Shown here in pieces: positions 7,462 through 17,098 of a DNA stretch of 64,000 nucleotides. Positions within the stretch are counted from its first letter, which is position 1. Each line of letters opens with the position of its first letter. A model generated the notes under the pieces. The model was not told the origin of the DNA. It was given only the letters and a program-made list of their open reading frames with translations, and made no database searches. The DNA is taken from assembly GCA_903907995.1 (NCBI GenBank), contig CAIVQH010000012.1:1-64000 (forward strand). The letters run 5' to 3'. Position numbers and translations under genes: made by a program. Source of the stretch: an uncultured Verrucomicrobiota bacterium. Lineage in GTDB: Bacteria; Verrucomicrobiota; Verrucomicrobiia; Limisphaerales; UBA9464.

Positions 7462-8907
7462 TTACGGCCTGCTCAATTCATCCCAGCTCTTGATCCCGAT
7501 CACCGGCAGCGCGAAGGCGTAGGCCGGTTCCCAGTCTGGTGTGTCGGTCACCCGGAAGATCTCGTAGATCTTCTTCTTGGAGGTCGGTTCGCAGGGATTG
7601 GCGCTCGCTTCGTTGCGCCGCCAGACCCCGAGGCGCAGGCCGCCTTCGTCCCGGTGGTCCACGTGGCGGTTCATGATCATCGAGTCCACCTCGGGCAGGG
7701 TGGCGATCTTGCGCATGGCGTAGCAGTAGGCCGCCGCCTGGAGCGTCTCGCCGTCCGGGCCGTCGGGCGTGTGAAAGCCCTGTTCGCTGAGGATGATATG
7801 GCGCGGCTTGCCGTGATACCGCAGTTCGGGGCGGTGCAGGTAGGCGGGTAGCAGCTCCAGGTTCTTGAAGGTGATGCGCGGCGTGGTCTCGACGTTTGTG
7901 GTCGCGGATTTGTCGAGCCAGGTGCGCGGCTCGAAGAGGTTCTCCGGATAGGGATGGAACGCGACGTTCCAGCTGAAGTCGCCGCCCTCGCGGGCCTTCT
8001 GGGCGAAATAAGCCAGGAAGGGCCGGCCGGCGAAGGTCTGCCGATCATCACCGCCCGGGTAGTGGGTGTTCCAATGATGCTCCAGCGAAACATACACGCG
8101 TGAGTTGGCGGATTCGCGTCGCACCGCATCGTGCGCCAGGCGCATCACCTGGACGTAGTCGTCGGCGAACTGCTCCATGGTCACCCGGCCGCAGTTGGCC
8201 CAAAACCAGTGGGAGTTCACTTCGTTGCCGATGACCCAGTTGGCGACGCGCCCGTGCTCCTGGTTGGGGCGCGACCACCGCTCGGCCAGGAACTCCATCG
8301 TGGCCGTGAACCATGCCCGGCCCTCGGGCGTGCGGCTGTTGAACTGCCCGAGGTGGTTCGGGCAGTTCGTGCTGTAGTTGGGATGCAGCATCACGGCGTC
8401 CAGTTCGGGGCGGCCGCTGGCATACGTGAGGATGATGGCGGTGACGACCGCGCCCGCATCGGTGAGCCGCTTCACCTGATCATCCAGGCCGGCGAGGTAG
8501 CCGCGCTGGAAGCGGAACGTGCGCCCGCCGGATTCCCAGGCGGGGTTGTTGGTGTCGCCCGCGAGGTCCACGAGGCCGGTGAGGTTGATGTTCACGCCCG
8601 CGTGCTTCACGCCGAGCGCGATGGCGTCATCCACCATCTGAATTTGCAGCCCCTTCTTGGCGGCGATCTGCGGGAACGGCCAGGAATAGCGGGAAGCCGG
8701 TTCGGCGGCGCCAGCGTGGCCAAAAGCCAGCAGCGCGGCGAAGAGCAGGGGACAAATGATGCGGAACACGTCTGGCAGACGCAGCAAAAGCCGGCGGGCT
8801 TCAAGGCGGGTGACCGGCCGGGCCGGAAAACCACCGCCGGAAAGGGCTTGGTCACCCATGGCCGCCGCAATTTCCGCACGGCTTCGGGCAAAGGTCGGTT
8901 GGCACAT
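7462..8907 (-). CDS. DUF5722-type secreted glycoside-hydrolase-like protein
   Basis: Up to 481 residues. The longest frame starts at 8907, but a GTG at 8769 (MFRIICPLLFAALLAFGHAGA) gives a clean signal peptide, and ATG 8859 is a third option. The mature part reads like a TIM-barrel cellulase-type fold: NWVIGNEVNSHWFW carries the asparagine-glutamate (NE) pair typical of the acid/base in clan GH-A, and HIILSEQGFHT supplies a plausible nucleophile glutamate near the C-terminal side of the barrel. I recall this family as DUF5722. It probably acts on an extracellular polysaccharide; the substrate is unknown. It is transcribed convergently with the preceding genes and divergently from the YdcH gene. 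Confidence 0.75.
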   Translation of the reverse strand: MCQPTFARSRAEIAAAMGDQALSGGGFPARPVTRLEARRLLLRLPDVFRIICPLLFAALLAFGHAGAAEPASRYSWPFPQIAAKKGLQIQMVDDAIALGVKHAGVNINLTGLVDLAGDTNNPAWESGGRTFRFQRGYLAGLDDQVKRLTDAGAVVTAIILTYASGRPELDAVMLHPNYSTNCPNHLGQFNSRTPEGRAWFTATMEFLAERWSRPNQEHGRVANWVIGNEVNSHWFWANCGRVTMEQFADDYVQVMRLAHDAVRRESANSRVYVSLEHHWNTHYPGGDDRQTFAGRPFLAYFAQKAREGGDFSWNVAFHPYPENLFEPRTWLDKSATTNVETTPRITFKNLELLPAYLHRPELRYHGKPRHIILSEQGFHTPDGPDGETLQAAAYCYAMRKIATLPEVDSMIMNRHVDHRDEGGLRLGVWRRNEASANPCEPTSKKKIYEIFRVTDTPDWEPAYAFALPVIGIKSWDELSRP

Positions 8908-8955
8908 CGGCTGGTGTGTCCTAGGTTCGGGGCGTCACTTAAAACCAAGTCTGTT

Positions 8956-9213
8956 ATGGCACAAGCACTCGACCTTCACCATCCGCTCGTCCTGGAGTTC
9001 CCTGAACTGCGCGACACCATCCATCAGCTCAAGACGCACGACGCCCATTTCCGCCGGCTGTTTGATGAATACCACGAGGTGGACCGCTCCATCGTGAGAA
9101 TCGAGGAGGAGATTGATCCTGCCGGTGATGCCCGGATATCCGAGCTGAAGCACCGTCGTGCCCATCTGAAGGACGAGCTACATCACGCCTTGAAGGCGGC
9201 GAAGCCGGCATAA
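8956..9213 (+). CDS. YdcH family (DUF465) small protein
   Basis: 85 residues from ATG 8956; the longer frame upstream lies over the opposite-strand gene and is not coding. The pattern LVLEFPELRDTIHQLKTHDAHFRRLFDEYHEVDRSI followed by ISELKHRRAHLKDELHH is the characteristic two-helix DUF465/YdcH signature: FPE..., HF..L..EYHE.D..I, and a final LK..R..LKDEL. It is cytoplasmic and coiled-coil forming, with unknown molecular function. It lies divergently from the DUF5722 gene. Confidence 0.9.
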   Translation: MAQALDLHHPLVLEFPELRDTIHQLKTHDAHFRRLFDEYHEVDRSIVRIEEEIDPAGDARISELKHRRAHLKDELHHALKAAKPA

Positions 9214-9225
9214 GCCGGACACGCT

Positions 9226-10365
9226 TCACAGGATGTTCCGCAGGCCGGGAAGCCGCCGTGCCAGCCACGCCACGCCGTAGCTGGCGAGCAGCCCCAGTGC
9301 GGTGAGCAGCGGCACCTTCACAAACGGGCCTCCCGGCAGCGGTCGCAGCAGAGGTGTCAGCGTGACCAGCACCGGTGCGTGCAGCGCATACACTGCAAAG
9401 GAATGCTGCGACAGCCAGCGTGCGACTGGCCCATCGTCATTGAAGCGACGTCGGAACAGCGCCATCGCGCCCAAGCCGAGTCCCAGGCCCGACAGCTGTT
9501 CCCACGCCGCGAGGCCAAGGGCGGGCCAGTGCCAGCCCCCTTTGTAGGGGCTGAAATCCCCGGTTTCCTTCACGCCGCCGAGCGCGATGACCGCCGTCAG
9601 CAGCAGTGGGCCGCCCACCAGCGCCAGTCCGCCCGCTATGGCCGCAAGCCGTGACGAGGCCAGCGCGTCGAGCCAGCGGTGGCGACCCGCATAAACACCC
9701 ACGGCAAAGGCCGCAATGTACTGCGGAAAGAAGCAGAGCTGCATGTTCACGAAGTTGGTATCGATGGGCCAACAGAGCCGGATGGCAAACGTGGTCCCGA
9801 CAAGCAGCAGGCCGAATGCGATCACCGTTACTGCTTGGGGAGCCGCCTTGGTATCGGCGCCTGACGGTTGCGGTCGCAATTTCCTGCACGCGGCAAAAAC
9901 GGCGCTGAACACCAGCAGCGCGATGGCGAACCACAGCGGTCCGCTGCCGCTCAGCACCCGCGTGCTGGTGAGGTAGCGGAGGTAAAGCTCCGAGGAGGGC
10001 GGCCAATCCGGCTGGCGCAGCAGCACGTACACCATGAACGGATGCAGGATCACCATGTAGAGCACGGCCGGCACGCCCAGCCGTAGCAGCCGTTCCCGCA
10101 CGAAGCCGCCCGGCCCGCGTCGCGCGCAGGCCCCGTGGGCAAACGCGCCCGCGAGGAAGAACATCAGCCCCATGAAGAACGCCTGCAGATGCCCCTGCCA
10201 GTAGAGGAAGGGGAGCTTCACCGACAGGCCGGGTTCGGGCGGCTCGTTCACATACCAGCTGCCCACATGGCTGTAGGTCACGCAGGCGTGCATGTTGACC
10301 ACCAGCATCACAATGGCGGTGCGCAGGTTGTCCACCCAGGCGGCGCGGGACGGGGAAGGGGGCAC
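9226..10365 (-). CDS. Acyltransferase family 3 integral membrane protein
   Basis: 379 residues from a GTG start, with about ten hydrophobic helices spread along the whole length. The beginning WVDNLRTAIVMLVVNMH is the family's first membrane segment, with the conserved arginine and the helix-end histidine. A GHLQAFFMGLMFFLAGAF segment and the arginine motif RERLLRLGVP follow, as in OafA/MdoC-like O-acyltransferases. These transfer acyl groups from cytoplasmic donors to surface glycans or other envelope molecules. The acceptor is unknown. The start codon keeps the conserved DNLR motif; a downstream ATG would remove it. Confidence 0.85.
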   Translation of the reverse strand: MPPSPSRAAWVDNLRTAIVMLVVNMHACVTYSHVGSWYVNEPPEPGLSVKLPFLYWQGHLQAFFMGLMFFLAGAFAHGACARRGPGGFVRERLLRLGVPAVLYMVILHPFMVYVLLRQPDWPPSSELYLRYLTSTRVLSGSGPLWFAIALLVFSAVFAACRKLRPQPSGADTKAAPQAVTVIAFGLLLVGTTFAIRLCWPIDTNFVNMQLCFFPQYIAAFAVGVYAGRHRWLDALASSRLAAIAGGLALVGGPLLLTAVIALGGVKETGDFSPYKGGWHWPALGLAAWEQLSGLGLGLGAMALFRRRFNDDGPVARWLSQHSFAVYALHAPVLVTLTPLLRPLPGGPFVKVPLLTALGLLASYGVAWLARRLPGLRNIL

Positions 10366-10440
10366 CTCCGGAGAATGCCCGTTTTGGAGCGCGTTTCAAC
10401 GGCGCAGGCGGATGCCTTTCGATCCGATCCCCGGGCCAAT

Positions 10441-10534
10441 TAATCCTGCTCTTGCTCTTACTCTGGATCCTCCGTGCCCAACCATCACGGCGTTTTCGCG
10501 ATTGGGATTCTGAGCATGAGCATGAGCAGGATTA
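10441..10534. repeat. Palindromic intergenic element with GAGCAT/ATGCTC-type tandem units
   Basis: TAATCCTGCTC at 10441-10451 is the exact inverse of GAGCAGGATTA at 10524-10534. Next to each arm the sequence consists of six-base units (CTTGCTCTTACTC on one side, GAGCATGAGCATGAGC on the other). The right arm overlaps the 3' end of the opposite-strand kinase-like gene and supplies its TAA stop codon. It looks like a dispersed, partly decayed repeat rather than a terminator. Confidence 0.55.
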
Positions 10535-10981
10535 TGAGTGGGCGGGGGCGGGTGCCTCTAAAATCTTGGCCACGCAGCTCGCGACGGGGACACCGGTCGT
10601 ATCCATGTCCACAAAGCCTTCCTGGGGCGGCTCGAAGTTCGGGGCGAAGCGTGCCTCTTTGCCCCGCATTTCCGTAGTGTGGACGTAAATCTCCACCACG
10701 TTTCCGTTGCGCTTGAACTCCTCGCGCAGCGCCCGGTACGGCGACACAAACGAGGCCACCACGGTGATGCCATCGGCGTGAAGCTTCGCTGCGAGCCGCT
10801 GGCCGGTGCGGATGTTCCGGATGCGCCCGGCCTCTGAGAAATCCTGGTTCTCCGTCACCTCCCGCACGAACTCCCCGTCGAGATGGATGACCGGCTGACC
10901 GTGCCCCTGAAGGGCTGATTTCAAAGCCAGCGCGAGGGTGGTTTTTCCCGCGCCCGGCTGCCCGATGAACCAGTAAATCAT
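10532..10981 (-). CDS. Adenylylsulfate-kinase-like P-loop protein
   Basis: 149 residues from ATG 10981; a TTG 21 nt upstream is less likely. It has a Walker A motif GQPGAGKTT at about residue 6-14. It also has HLDGEFVRE, the APS-binding DGD-like region, then NIRTGQRLAAKLHADG, ASFVSPYRALREEFK and IYVHTT, all in the order found in CysC. Canonical APS kinases have G-S-G-S-G-K-S and DGDNVRHG; here these are altered. The true substrate may therefore differ, as in CysC-like kinases of sugar or capsule modification. No sulfate-assimilation genes are nearby. The last residues and stop codon lie in a repeat element. Confidence 0.7.
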   Translation of the reverse strand: MIYWFIGQPGAGKTTLALALKSALQGHGQPVIHLDGEFVREVTENQDFSEAGRIRNIRTGQRLAAKLHADGITVVASFVSPYRALREEFKRNGNVVEIYVHTTEMRGKEARFAPNFEPPQEGFVDMDTTGVPVASCVAKILEAPAPAHS

Positions 10982-11016
10982 AGGTTTTGCCACGTGTCGC
11001 AACCGTCATGGGTGAC

Positions 11017-11055
11017 CAGAAAAATGCGGCCAAGTGATGAACACTTGGCCGCATT
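11017..11055 (-). terminator. Rho-independent terminator for the LRR surface-protein gene
   Basis: Read on the minus strand, a perfect 14-bp stem (AATGCGGCCAAGTG at 11023-11036 paired with 11042-11055, 5-nt loop) is followed by a run of five T residues. It lies 51 nt after the stop of the minus-strand gene that ends at 11107. Confidence 0.9.
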
Positions 11056-11106
11056 CGCAAAGATCAACGACGGTCAGCAGAGCCGGCCAGCGTCGGCAGT
11101 CCCGGT

Positions 11107-14100
11107 TCAGGGCGCGGTGTTGAAGAACTTCTCGGCCGCCTTGGGCAGCACCGCATAGGGCGAGGCCACCGGAATCCCGGCGTAAGGCCCGGTCACGGTG
11201 TCAGCCGACTGCAGGTTGCCATTCAGCCAGCCCACGGACAGGCCGGAGGTGGGGGCGCTGTCGAAGTTGAACCGAACCTGCAGTCCGGTCGAGGTCGACA
11301 GCTCCGCGTTGGTGGAGAGCAGCAGGATTTCGGCGTCGCTCAGGACCCGGTTGTACATCCGGAAGTCATCCAGGTTGCCGACATAGGCGCGCCAGAGACC
11401 GCGGCGTGAACCGCCCAGCCAGATCGGCTGTCCGGCGGACCAGGTCCACGGGTTGCCGTTCGTGACGTTGCCGCTGTCGGCAATGCCATCGATGTAGAGC
11501 GAGACGGAGCCGGTGGCCGACTGGTCGTAGGTGACCGTGATCAGATGCCAGTTGTTGTCCGAAACGGTTCCGGTCGAGGTGAAGGAGTTGTTGGCACCAT
11601 CCACCTGGATTCCCAGCGTGCCGTCATCATTCTGGATGACATCAAGGCCCCCGCCATCATGCCGGTTGAAGATCGACGCGCCCTTGCCGAAGCCGTCGCT
11701 GTTGTCCAAACCGGGGGAACGCATCCAGAAGGAAATCGTTCCCACCGGGGAGTCGAAGTTCGTGCCGGCGGGCAGGGTGATGTGGCTGGGAGCGGTGGCG
11801 GGGAAGTTCGCGACCCCCGTGCGGCTTCCGCTCGTGGCGAGCCAACCGGTGCCGAAGTCGTTGCCGTCCGTCTCCGTGCCCGTGGTCTTGGAATCGACAA
11901 TGATGCCCGTACGCTGGGAGATCAGCACGTGGTCGGTCACCAGGGCCGGTTTGCTGGTGGCGGAACCGAAGCTGTTGGAAACCACCACGTCGTAGTTGCC
12001 GGAATTGGCCGCGCCGACGCTCGTGACCGCATAGGTCGCGCTGGTCGCGCCGGGAATGGCGACTCCATCCTTGCGCCACTGGTACGCCAGCGGCGGCACG
12101 CCGATGGCCTGGACGTTCAGAGTGGTGCTGTCACCCGTGTTGAACGGCGCGGCCGGTGTCTTCGGCCCGTACTCGATCAGCGGCTGGTCGGTGATGATAA
12201 TGCCCGAGAGCGTGCTGGAATTGTTGAAGTCGGACCCATGCGCGGCCCGGTTACCGACGATTTGGAGATGGTCGGCGGACAGCGCCGCACTGGCCTCGCT
12301 GATCCCACCCATGATCCCGCGCGGAAAGGCGACGTCACCATTCAGATGATCCGGCGGGGCGATGTTGGGGTAGGTGATCGAGTTGGTGCTGTGCGTGCCG
12401 AGGTCGATCAGGAAGACGTTCGTGATGCCGAAACCGGAATCGGTCGCAGCGATGGTCTGGACGACATAGCTGGAGCCGGTGAAGAGACTCTTCAAGCCGG
12501 CAATGTCCACGCTGTAGCCGGCCTGATCGTTGTCGCCGGCGGTGGCGCCGGGACCGAAGGTGACACCGTCCCGCATGAAGCCCCAGAACACCTGCTGCTC
12601 GCCGCTGTGGTAGGTGTTCGCGCCGTACGGGGTGTCATTGCCGTGATAGCCGCTGACATTGGCGCACAGGGCCGACCAGTTGATGGTGAGCGAGCCTTTC
12701 GGGAGCGCGTGCAACCCGTTGGTGGAGGTGGTGGTGTTGATCACCTCGGTAAAGGAGTACGGCCCGGCCGGGTCACCATAACCGGTCGGCATCGGGGTCA
12801 GGCTTTCCCAACCGCTGGGGGGAACGCCGAAGGCCGTGGCAGTGATGGGTGAACCGCTGTACGAATTGATGGCGCCACCGGAGTAGGCACATTGAAAGTT
12901 GATGCCGATGGTGGCGGCCTTTTCCATCCCGGCAGGGACGTTTCCGTCCAGTTCGTTGAGCGAGAGGTCGAGCTCAGTTAATCGGGTAAGATTAGTCAGG
13001 GTGTCGGGGAGCTTCCCTTGGAGGCCGTTGCCACCCAGATTGAGGGCCTGTAATTGCGCGAGGTCCCCGAAGCTGTCGGGCAGCCTGCCGACGAGGCCTT
13101 TCCGCGAGAGTGTCACTGCGGTCACATGGCCACCTTGCAGAGCGACCCCATCCCAGGAGGCCGCATGGGGATCGGACCAGTCGAATGAGTTGGTCCAGCG
13201 GGAGCCGTCCGTGGCCGCATACAGGTCCAGCAACGCTTGGTATTCGGCGGGCGGGAGTTTGAATTCCATGCCCGCTTCGACCTGGAATCCAGCCGCGATC
13301 ATGGCGGCCAGATTGGCCCGGGAGACCGAGCCCGGCGTGAGATCAATCCGGGTGTAAGAAAGATCAATAAAGGCGTTCTTGGTGGCTTTAAAGTAAGGCG
13401 CATCGCCCTCCAGCGGATTGTGCGAGAGATCCAGCCTTTTGAGTTGGGTGAGCTGGCCCAGCTCAAGGGGAATGCTTCCGGTCAGGTGGTTGAAGGAGAG
13501 ATCCAAAGCCGTCAAACCGGTGAGCTTGCTCAGCGCGGAGGGAATGCCTCCTTCCAACTCGTTTCGGGAGAGGATAATTGCTTGGAGCCATACGAGCTGC
13601 CCGAGGGTGGCCGGAAGAGTCCCTTTCAGGCCGTGAACGGAAAGGTAGAGCCCCACAACGTGATATTCGCCATCAGCCGCAGGGGCGATCGATACTCCTT
13701 CCCATACGGGGGCCTCGGTGAACCAGCCGGTTTGGTTGATCCAGTTCGTGCCTCCCGTGGCCGCGTAGAGCTCCAGCAGGAGCTGATATTCCCCGCGCAG
13801 AAGCCGTCCCTCAAGGCCGACGTCGACACGATTTCCGTTGGCTTCCGTAGCTCTGATGTGGGCATGGGAGGCGGATCCGGCTGACAGGTCCAGTTGATTG
13901 AATTCCAGGCTGATGACGGCTTTCCGGATGCCCGGGAAGAGGGGCACTTCGCCGGTCAGCCGGTTATTGGACAGGTCGAGCGTGATCAGCTGCTGCAGGG
14001 AGCCGAGGCTGGTGGGGATGGGACCCTCCAGGGAATTGCCGCTGAGGTTGAGGACCTGCAGCTGGGTCAGACCGCCGAGGCTGTCCGGAATCCGGCCGGT

Positions 14101-15012
14101 CAGACTGTTGAAAGGCAGATAGAGGGACTTCAACCCGGTCAGGTTGCTGATGCTGGCGGGCAGGTTCCCCTTCAATCCGAAGCCTCTGAGGTCCAGTGCG
14201 GTGATATGACCTCCGCCCACATCCACGCCGTACCAGTACGATGCCTGCGGGTCAAACCAGCCCTGCCAGTGAGTGCCGCCGGCGGCGGCGGCCAGATCGG
14301 CCAGTGTCTGATATTCGGCCGACGGGAGCGCTCCCAGCAAGCCCACGATGACGTAATTTCCAGCGGCGACCATGGCGCGAACGTTGGCCACCGATTGGGA
14401 ATCGAGCGCGAGATTCAGGCGGTTCTGGGAGAAGTTCAGGAACACGCGGGTGAAGCCCGTGAAATTCGGGATCTGGCCCTGCAACTGGTTCTGGCTGAGA
14501 TCGAGGTTTTTCAGCTGGAGCAGCTGACCCAGTTCCAAAGGAATGACACCGATGAGCTGGTTATTGGCCAGGCTGAGCGTTTCCAACTTCACCAGCCGAC
14601 CCAGACCCGGGGGTATTTTGCCGGTCAGCTGGTTCCCATCCAGCCCGAGGTAGGTCAATTGGGTGAGGTTAGTCAGACTTTCCGGAATCGTGCCGGTCAG
14701 TCCATTCTGCGAAAGGTTGACCCCGGCCACGTGACCATTCGCATCAACATACACCCCGTCGCGGGTGGTCGCCTGCGGATCAAGCCATCCGGCCTGAAGG
14801 TGCCAGTGGGGCCCATCCGTCGCCTGGTAAAGGTCCAGCAGAGCCTGATACTCCGAGCCGGGAATCGGCGGGGGAACTCCTTGTGCCGAACCGACCGGGC
14901 CGCTCAGGAGCGAAATAAGCGCCAGCAGAACGGTGAAGCTGCCCAGACGGAGGAGCTTTGCGAGACTCCGAGCCCAAGTGTGCGCCGTGGCTGGCTGACT
15001 GGTTCTGCCCAT
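11107..15012 (-). CDS. Large secreted LRR / Ig-like / LamG surface protein
   Basis: 1,301 residues. ATG 15012 is preferred over 15054 because GGGAGG lies 7 nt before it. A signal-anchor-like leader ends near SAQG. Residues about 50-780 contain four repeating blocks. Each starts EYQ.LLDLYAATDG..W, then carries plant-type leucine-rich repeats of the form L..L.LS.N.LTG.IP..LG.L..L. A verrucomicrobial middle domain follows (VPPSGWESLTPMPTGYGDP, later LKSLFTGSSYVVQ). Then come an Ig-like domain (YQWRKDGVAIPGATSATYAV; NSGNYDVVVSN), a LamG/concanavalin domain (TISFWMRSPG, NWHLITVTYDQ, GNLDDFRMYNRVLSDAEI) and a short C-terminal region ending KFFNTAP. The likely role is adhesion or glycan binding at the cell surface (inference). 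A terminator follows. Confidence 0.85.
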   Translation of the reverse strand: MGRTSQPATAHTWARSLAKLLRLGSFTVLLALISLLSGPVGSAQGVPPPIPGSEYQALLDLYQATDGPHWHLQAGWLDPQATTRDGVYVDANGHVAGVNLSQNGLTGTIPESLTNLTQLTYLGLDGNQLTGKIPPGLGRLVKLETLSLANNQLIGVIPLELGQLLQLKNLDLSQNQLQGQIPNFTGFTRVFLNFSQNRLNLALDSQSVANVRAMVAAGNYVIVGLLGALPSAEYQTLADLAAAAGGTHWQGWFDPQASYWYGVDVGGGHITALDLRGFGLKGNLPASISNLTGLKSLYLPFNSLTGRIPDSLGGLTQLQVLNLSGNSLEGPIPTSLGSLQQLITLDLSNNRLTGEVPLFPGIRKAVISLEFNQLDLSAGSASHAHIRATEANGNRVDVGLEGRLLRGEYQLLLELYAATGGTNWINQTGWFTEAPVWEGVSIAPAADGEYHVVGLYLSVHGLKGTLPATLGQLVWLQAIILSRNELEGGIPSALSKLTGLTALDLSFNHLTGSIPLELGQLTQLKRLDLSHNPLEGDAPYFKATKNAFIDLSYTRIDLTPGSVSRANLAAMIAAGFQVEAGMEFKLPPAEYQALLDLYAATDGSRWTNSFDWSDPHAASWDGVALQGGHVTAVTLSRKGLVGRLPDSFGDLAQLQALNLGGNGLQGKLPDTLTNLTRLTELDLSLNELDGNVPAGMEKAATIGINFQCAYSGGAINSYSGSPITATAFGVPPSGWESLTPMPTGYGDPAGPYSFTEVINTTTSTNGLHALPKGSLTINWSALCANVSGYHGNDTPYGANTYHSGEQQVFWGFMRDGVTFGPGATAGDNDQAGYSVDIAGLKSLFTGSSYVVQTIAATDSGFGITNVFLIDLGTHSTNSITYPNIAPPDHLNGDVAFPRGIMGGISEASAALSADHLQIVGNRAAHGSDFNNSSTLSGIIITDQPLIEYGPKTPAAPFNTGDSTTLNVQAIGVPPLAYQWRKDGVAIPGATSATYAVTSVGAANSGNYDVVVSNSFGSATSKPALVTDHVLISQRTGIIVDSKTTGTETDGNDFGTGWLATSGSRTGVANFPATAPSHITLPAGTNFDSPVGTISFWMRSPGLDNSDGFGKGASIFNRHDGGGLDVIQNDDGTLGIQVDGANNSFTSTGTVSDNNWHLITVTYDQSATGSVSLYIDGIADSGNVTNGNPWTWSAGQPIWLGGSRRGLWRAYVGNLDDFRMYNRVLSDAEILLLSTNAELSTSTGLQVRFNFDSAPTSGLSVGWLNGNLQSADTVTGPYAGIPVASPYAVLPKAAEKFFNTAP

Positions 15013-15195
15013 GGGGAAACCTCCCGCCGCTAATAAAATCAAGGCGCGGAGCATGAGTCTCAGTTAATTCCGTATTCCAGCCTGAAAGCATCCGGCTATG
15101 TCTTTTGATACAATTCCTGTGGTGACGTGCGTTGGCAGAACAAGGCTTTGAAATCCGGATGGGCGTGGGGCGAGGCGGCCGTGGTCCTTTGCTTC

Positions 15196-15237
15196 CCAAA
15201 CAAAACGCGCCGGTGGATCCGAAAACCCACCGGCGCG
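15196..15237 (-). terminator. Rho-independent terminator of typA
   Basis: On the minus strand, CGCGCCGGTGG-type arms (15227-15237 and 15206-15216, 11 bp) enclose a 10-nt loop and are followed by TTTTGTTT. It lies 26 nt after the typA stop codon. Confidence 0.9.
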
Positions 15238-15262
15238 GTATCAGGGGAAGTTCCCCGTCAGA

Positions 15263-17098
15263 TCACTCCGTGATGAACTTGATCTGGCGGCTCTTTTCGC
15301 TGCGCTTGCGGGCGTTCTCGTCGAGCACCTTCTTGCGGAGGCGCAGGCTCTTGGGCGTGGCCTCGACGTATTCGTCCACGTCGATGTATTCGAGCGCGCG
15401 TTCGAGGCTGAGCTTCATCGGGGCGTTGAGCTGGATGCCCTTGCCGTCGCCCTGGGAGCGCATGTTGGTGAGCTTCTTCTCCTTCACCGGGTTGACCATG
15501 ATGTCGTCCTCGCGGGCGTTTTCGCCGACGATCATGCCGACGTAGATCGGGTCCTTCGGCTCGATCATCAGGCGGCCGCGTTCCTGCACCATGTTCAGCG
15601 CGTAGGCGGTGGCCTCGCCGGAATCCATGGAGACGAGCGAGCCGTTCTTGCGGGCCGGGATCGTGCCGCGATCCTCGCCGTACTCGTGGAAGAGATGGCT
15701 CATCACGCCCATGCCCTTGGTGCTGTTCACGAGGTCGGTCTCGAAGCCGATGAGGCCGCGCATGGGCACGAGGGCTTCCAGGGAGACCTGGTTGCCGACG
15801 TGGTTCATGTTGGTGATCTGCGCCTTGCGGTTGGAGAGGTTCTCCATGATGCCGCCGAGGTTCTCGGTCGGGATTTCGACGTAGAGCTTCTCGATGGGTT
15901 CGAGGGAGTTGCCGTTGGCGTCCTTCTTCCAGAGCACCTCGGGGCGGGAGACGAGCACCTCGAATCCTTCGCGGCGCATCTGCTCGACGAGGATCGCGAT
16001 CTGCATCTCGCCGCGGCCGGCGACGGAGAAGATCTTCGGATCGCTGGTCTGGGCGACCCGCAGCGCGACATTCGTGCGGATCTCCTTCACCAGGCGGTCC
16101 CAGATGTTCCGGGCGGTGACGAGCTTGCCTTCCGTGCCGGCCAGCGGGCCGTCGTTCACGGCAAACTCCATCTGGATCGTCGGCGGATCGATGGGAATGT
16201 ACGGCAGACCGACGCGGAGCTCGCTGTCGCAGATGGTTTCGCCGATGAAGACGTCCTCGAAGCCGGTCAGGCCGACGATGTCGCCGGCGTGGGCCTCGGG
16301 CACCTCGATGCGCTTCATGCCCTCGAAGTGGTAGATCGCAGTGATCTTGCCCTTGGAAATCCGGCCATGGCCATGCCGGCAGATGGCGGGATCGCCGACC
16401 TTGACCTTGCCTTCGTAAATCTTGCCGAAAGCGATACGGCCGAGGTAGTCGCTGTAATCGAGGTTGGCGACCAGCATCGTGAAACCATCACCGGCATGCG
16501 CGCGGGGCGGCGGGATGTGCTTCACGATCGCGTCAAACAGCGGCTCCATCGTGCCGCTGACGTGTTCCAGCTCGACCTTGGCGTAGCCCTGCTTGGCGGA
16601 GCAGTAGATGAAGGGGAAGTCCAGCTGCTCGTCGGTGGCGTTCAACGACATGAAGAGCTCGAACACCTGGTCGAGCACCTTCTTGGGCTGGGCGTTCTCA
16701 CGGTCGATCTTGTTGATGACCACGATCGGCTTGGCGCCGGCCTCCAGGGCCTTGCGGAGCACGAAACGCGTCTGGGCCTGCGGGCCTTCGGCGGAATCGA
16801 CCACCAGCAGCACACCGTCGATCATGTTCATGATGCGCTCCACCTCGCCGCCGAAGTCGGCGTGGCCCGGAGTGTCCACGATGTTGATGTGGTAGTTCTT
16901 GTATTTGAAGGCGGCGTTTTTCGCCCGGATGGTGATGCCCTTTTCCTTCTCGAGATCCATCGAATCCATCAGCCGCTCCTCGGACGACTCGTGCTGGTTG
17001 GCGCGGAAGGTTCCGGACTGCTTCAGGAGGCAGTCCACCAGCGTGGTCTTGCCGTGGTCAACGTGGGCGATGATGGCGATATTGCGGATATGCTGCAT
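15263..17098 (-). CDS. typA: Translational GTPase TypA/BipA
   Basis: 611 residues, the normal length for TypA/BipA. The G1 loop [10 protein letters not shown] lies at about residue 10-19, with [11 protein letters not shown] in switch [13 protein letters not shown] as G3 and NKIDRENA as G4. The sequence continues through the EF-G-like domains to the BipA-specific C-terminus ([20 protein letters not shown], then LTNMRSQG and a basic tail). The protein binds 70S ribosomes and assists 50S assembly and stress or low-temperature growth. ATG 17098 ([14 protein letters not shown]) is the conserved start, with AGGGAA just upstream. It is monocistronic with its own terminator. Confidence 0.97.
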   Translation of the reverse strand: MQHIRNIAIIAHVDHGKTTLVDCLLKQSGTFRANQHESSEERLMDSMDLEKEKGITIRAKNAAFKYKNYHINIVDTPGHADFGGEVERIMNMIDGVLLVVDSAEGPQAQTRFVLRKALEAGAKPIVVINKIDRENAQPKKVLDQVFELFMSLNATDEQLDFPFIYCSAKQGYAKVELEHVSGTMEPLFDAIVKHIPPPRAHAGDGFTMLVANLDYSDYLGRIAFGKIYEGKVKVGDPAICRHGHGRISKGKITAIYHFEGMKRIEVPEAHAGDIVGLTGFEDVFIGETICDSELRVGLPYIPIDPPTIQMEFAVNDGPLAGTEGKLVTARNIWDRLVKEIRTNVALRVAQTSDPKIFSVAGRGEMQIAILVEQMRREGFEVLVSRPEVLWKKDANGNSLEPIEKLYVEIPTENLGGIMENLSNRKAQITNMNHVGNQVSLEALVPMRGLIGFETDLVNSTKGMGVMSHLFHEYGEDRGTIPARKNGSLVSMDSGEATAYALNMVQERGRLMIEPKDPIYVGMIVGENAREDDIMVNPVKEKKLTNMRSQGDGKGIQLNAPMKLSLERALEYIDVDEYVEATPKSLRLRKKVLDENARKRSEKSRQIKFITE

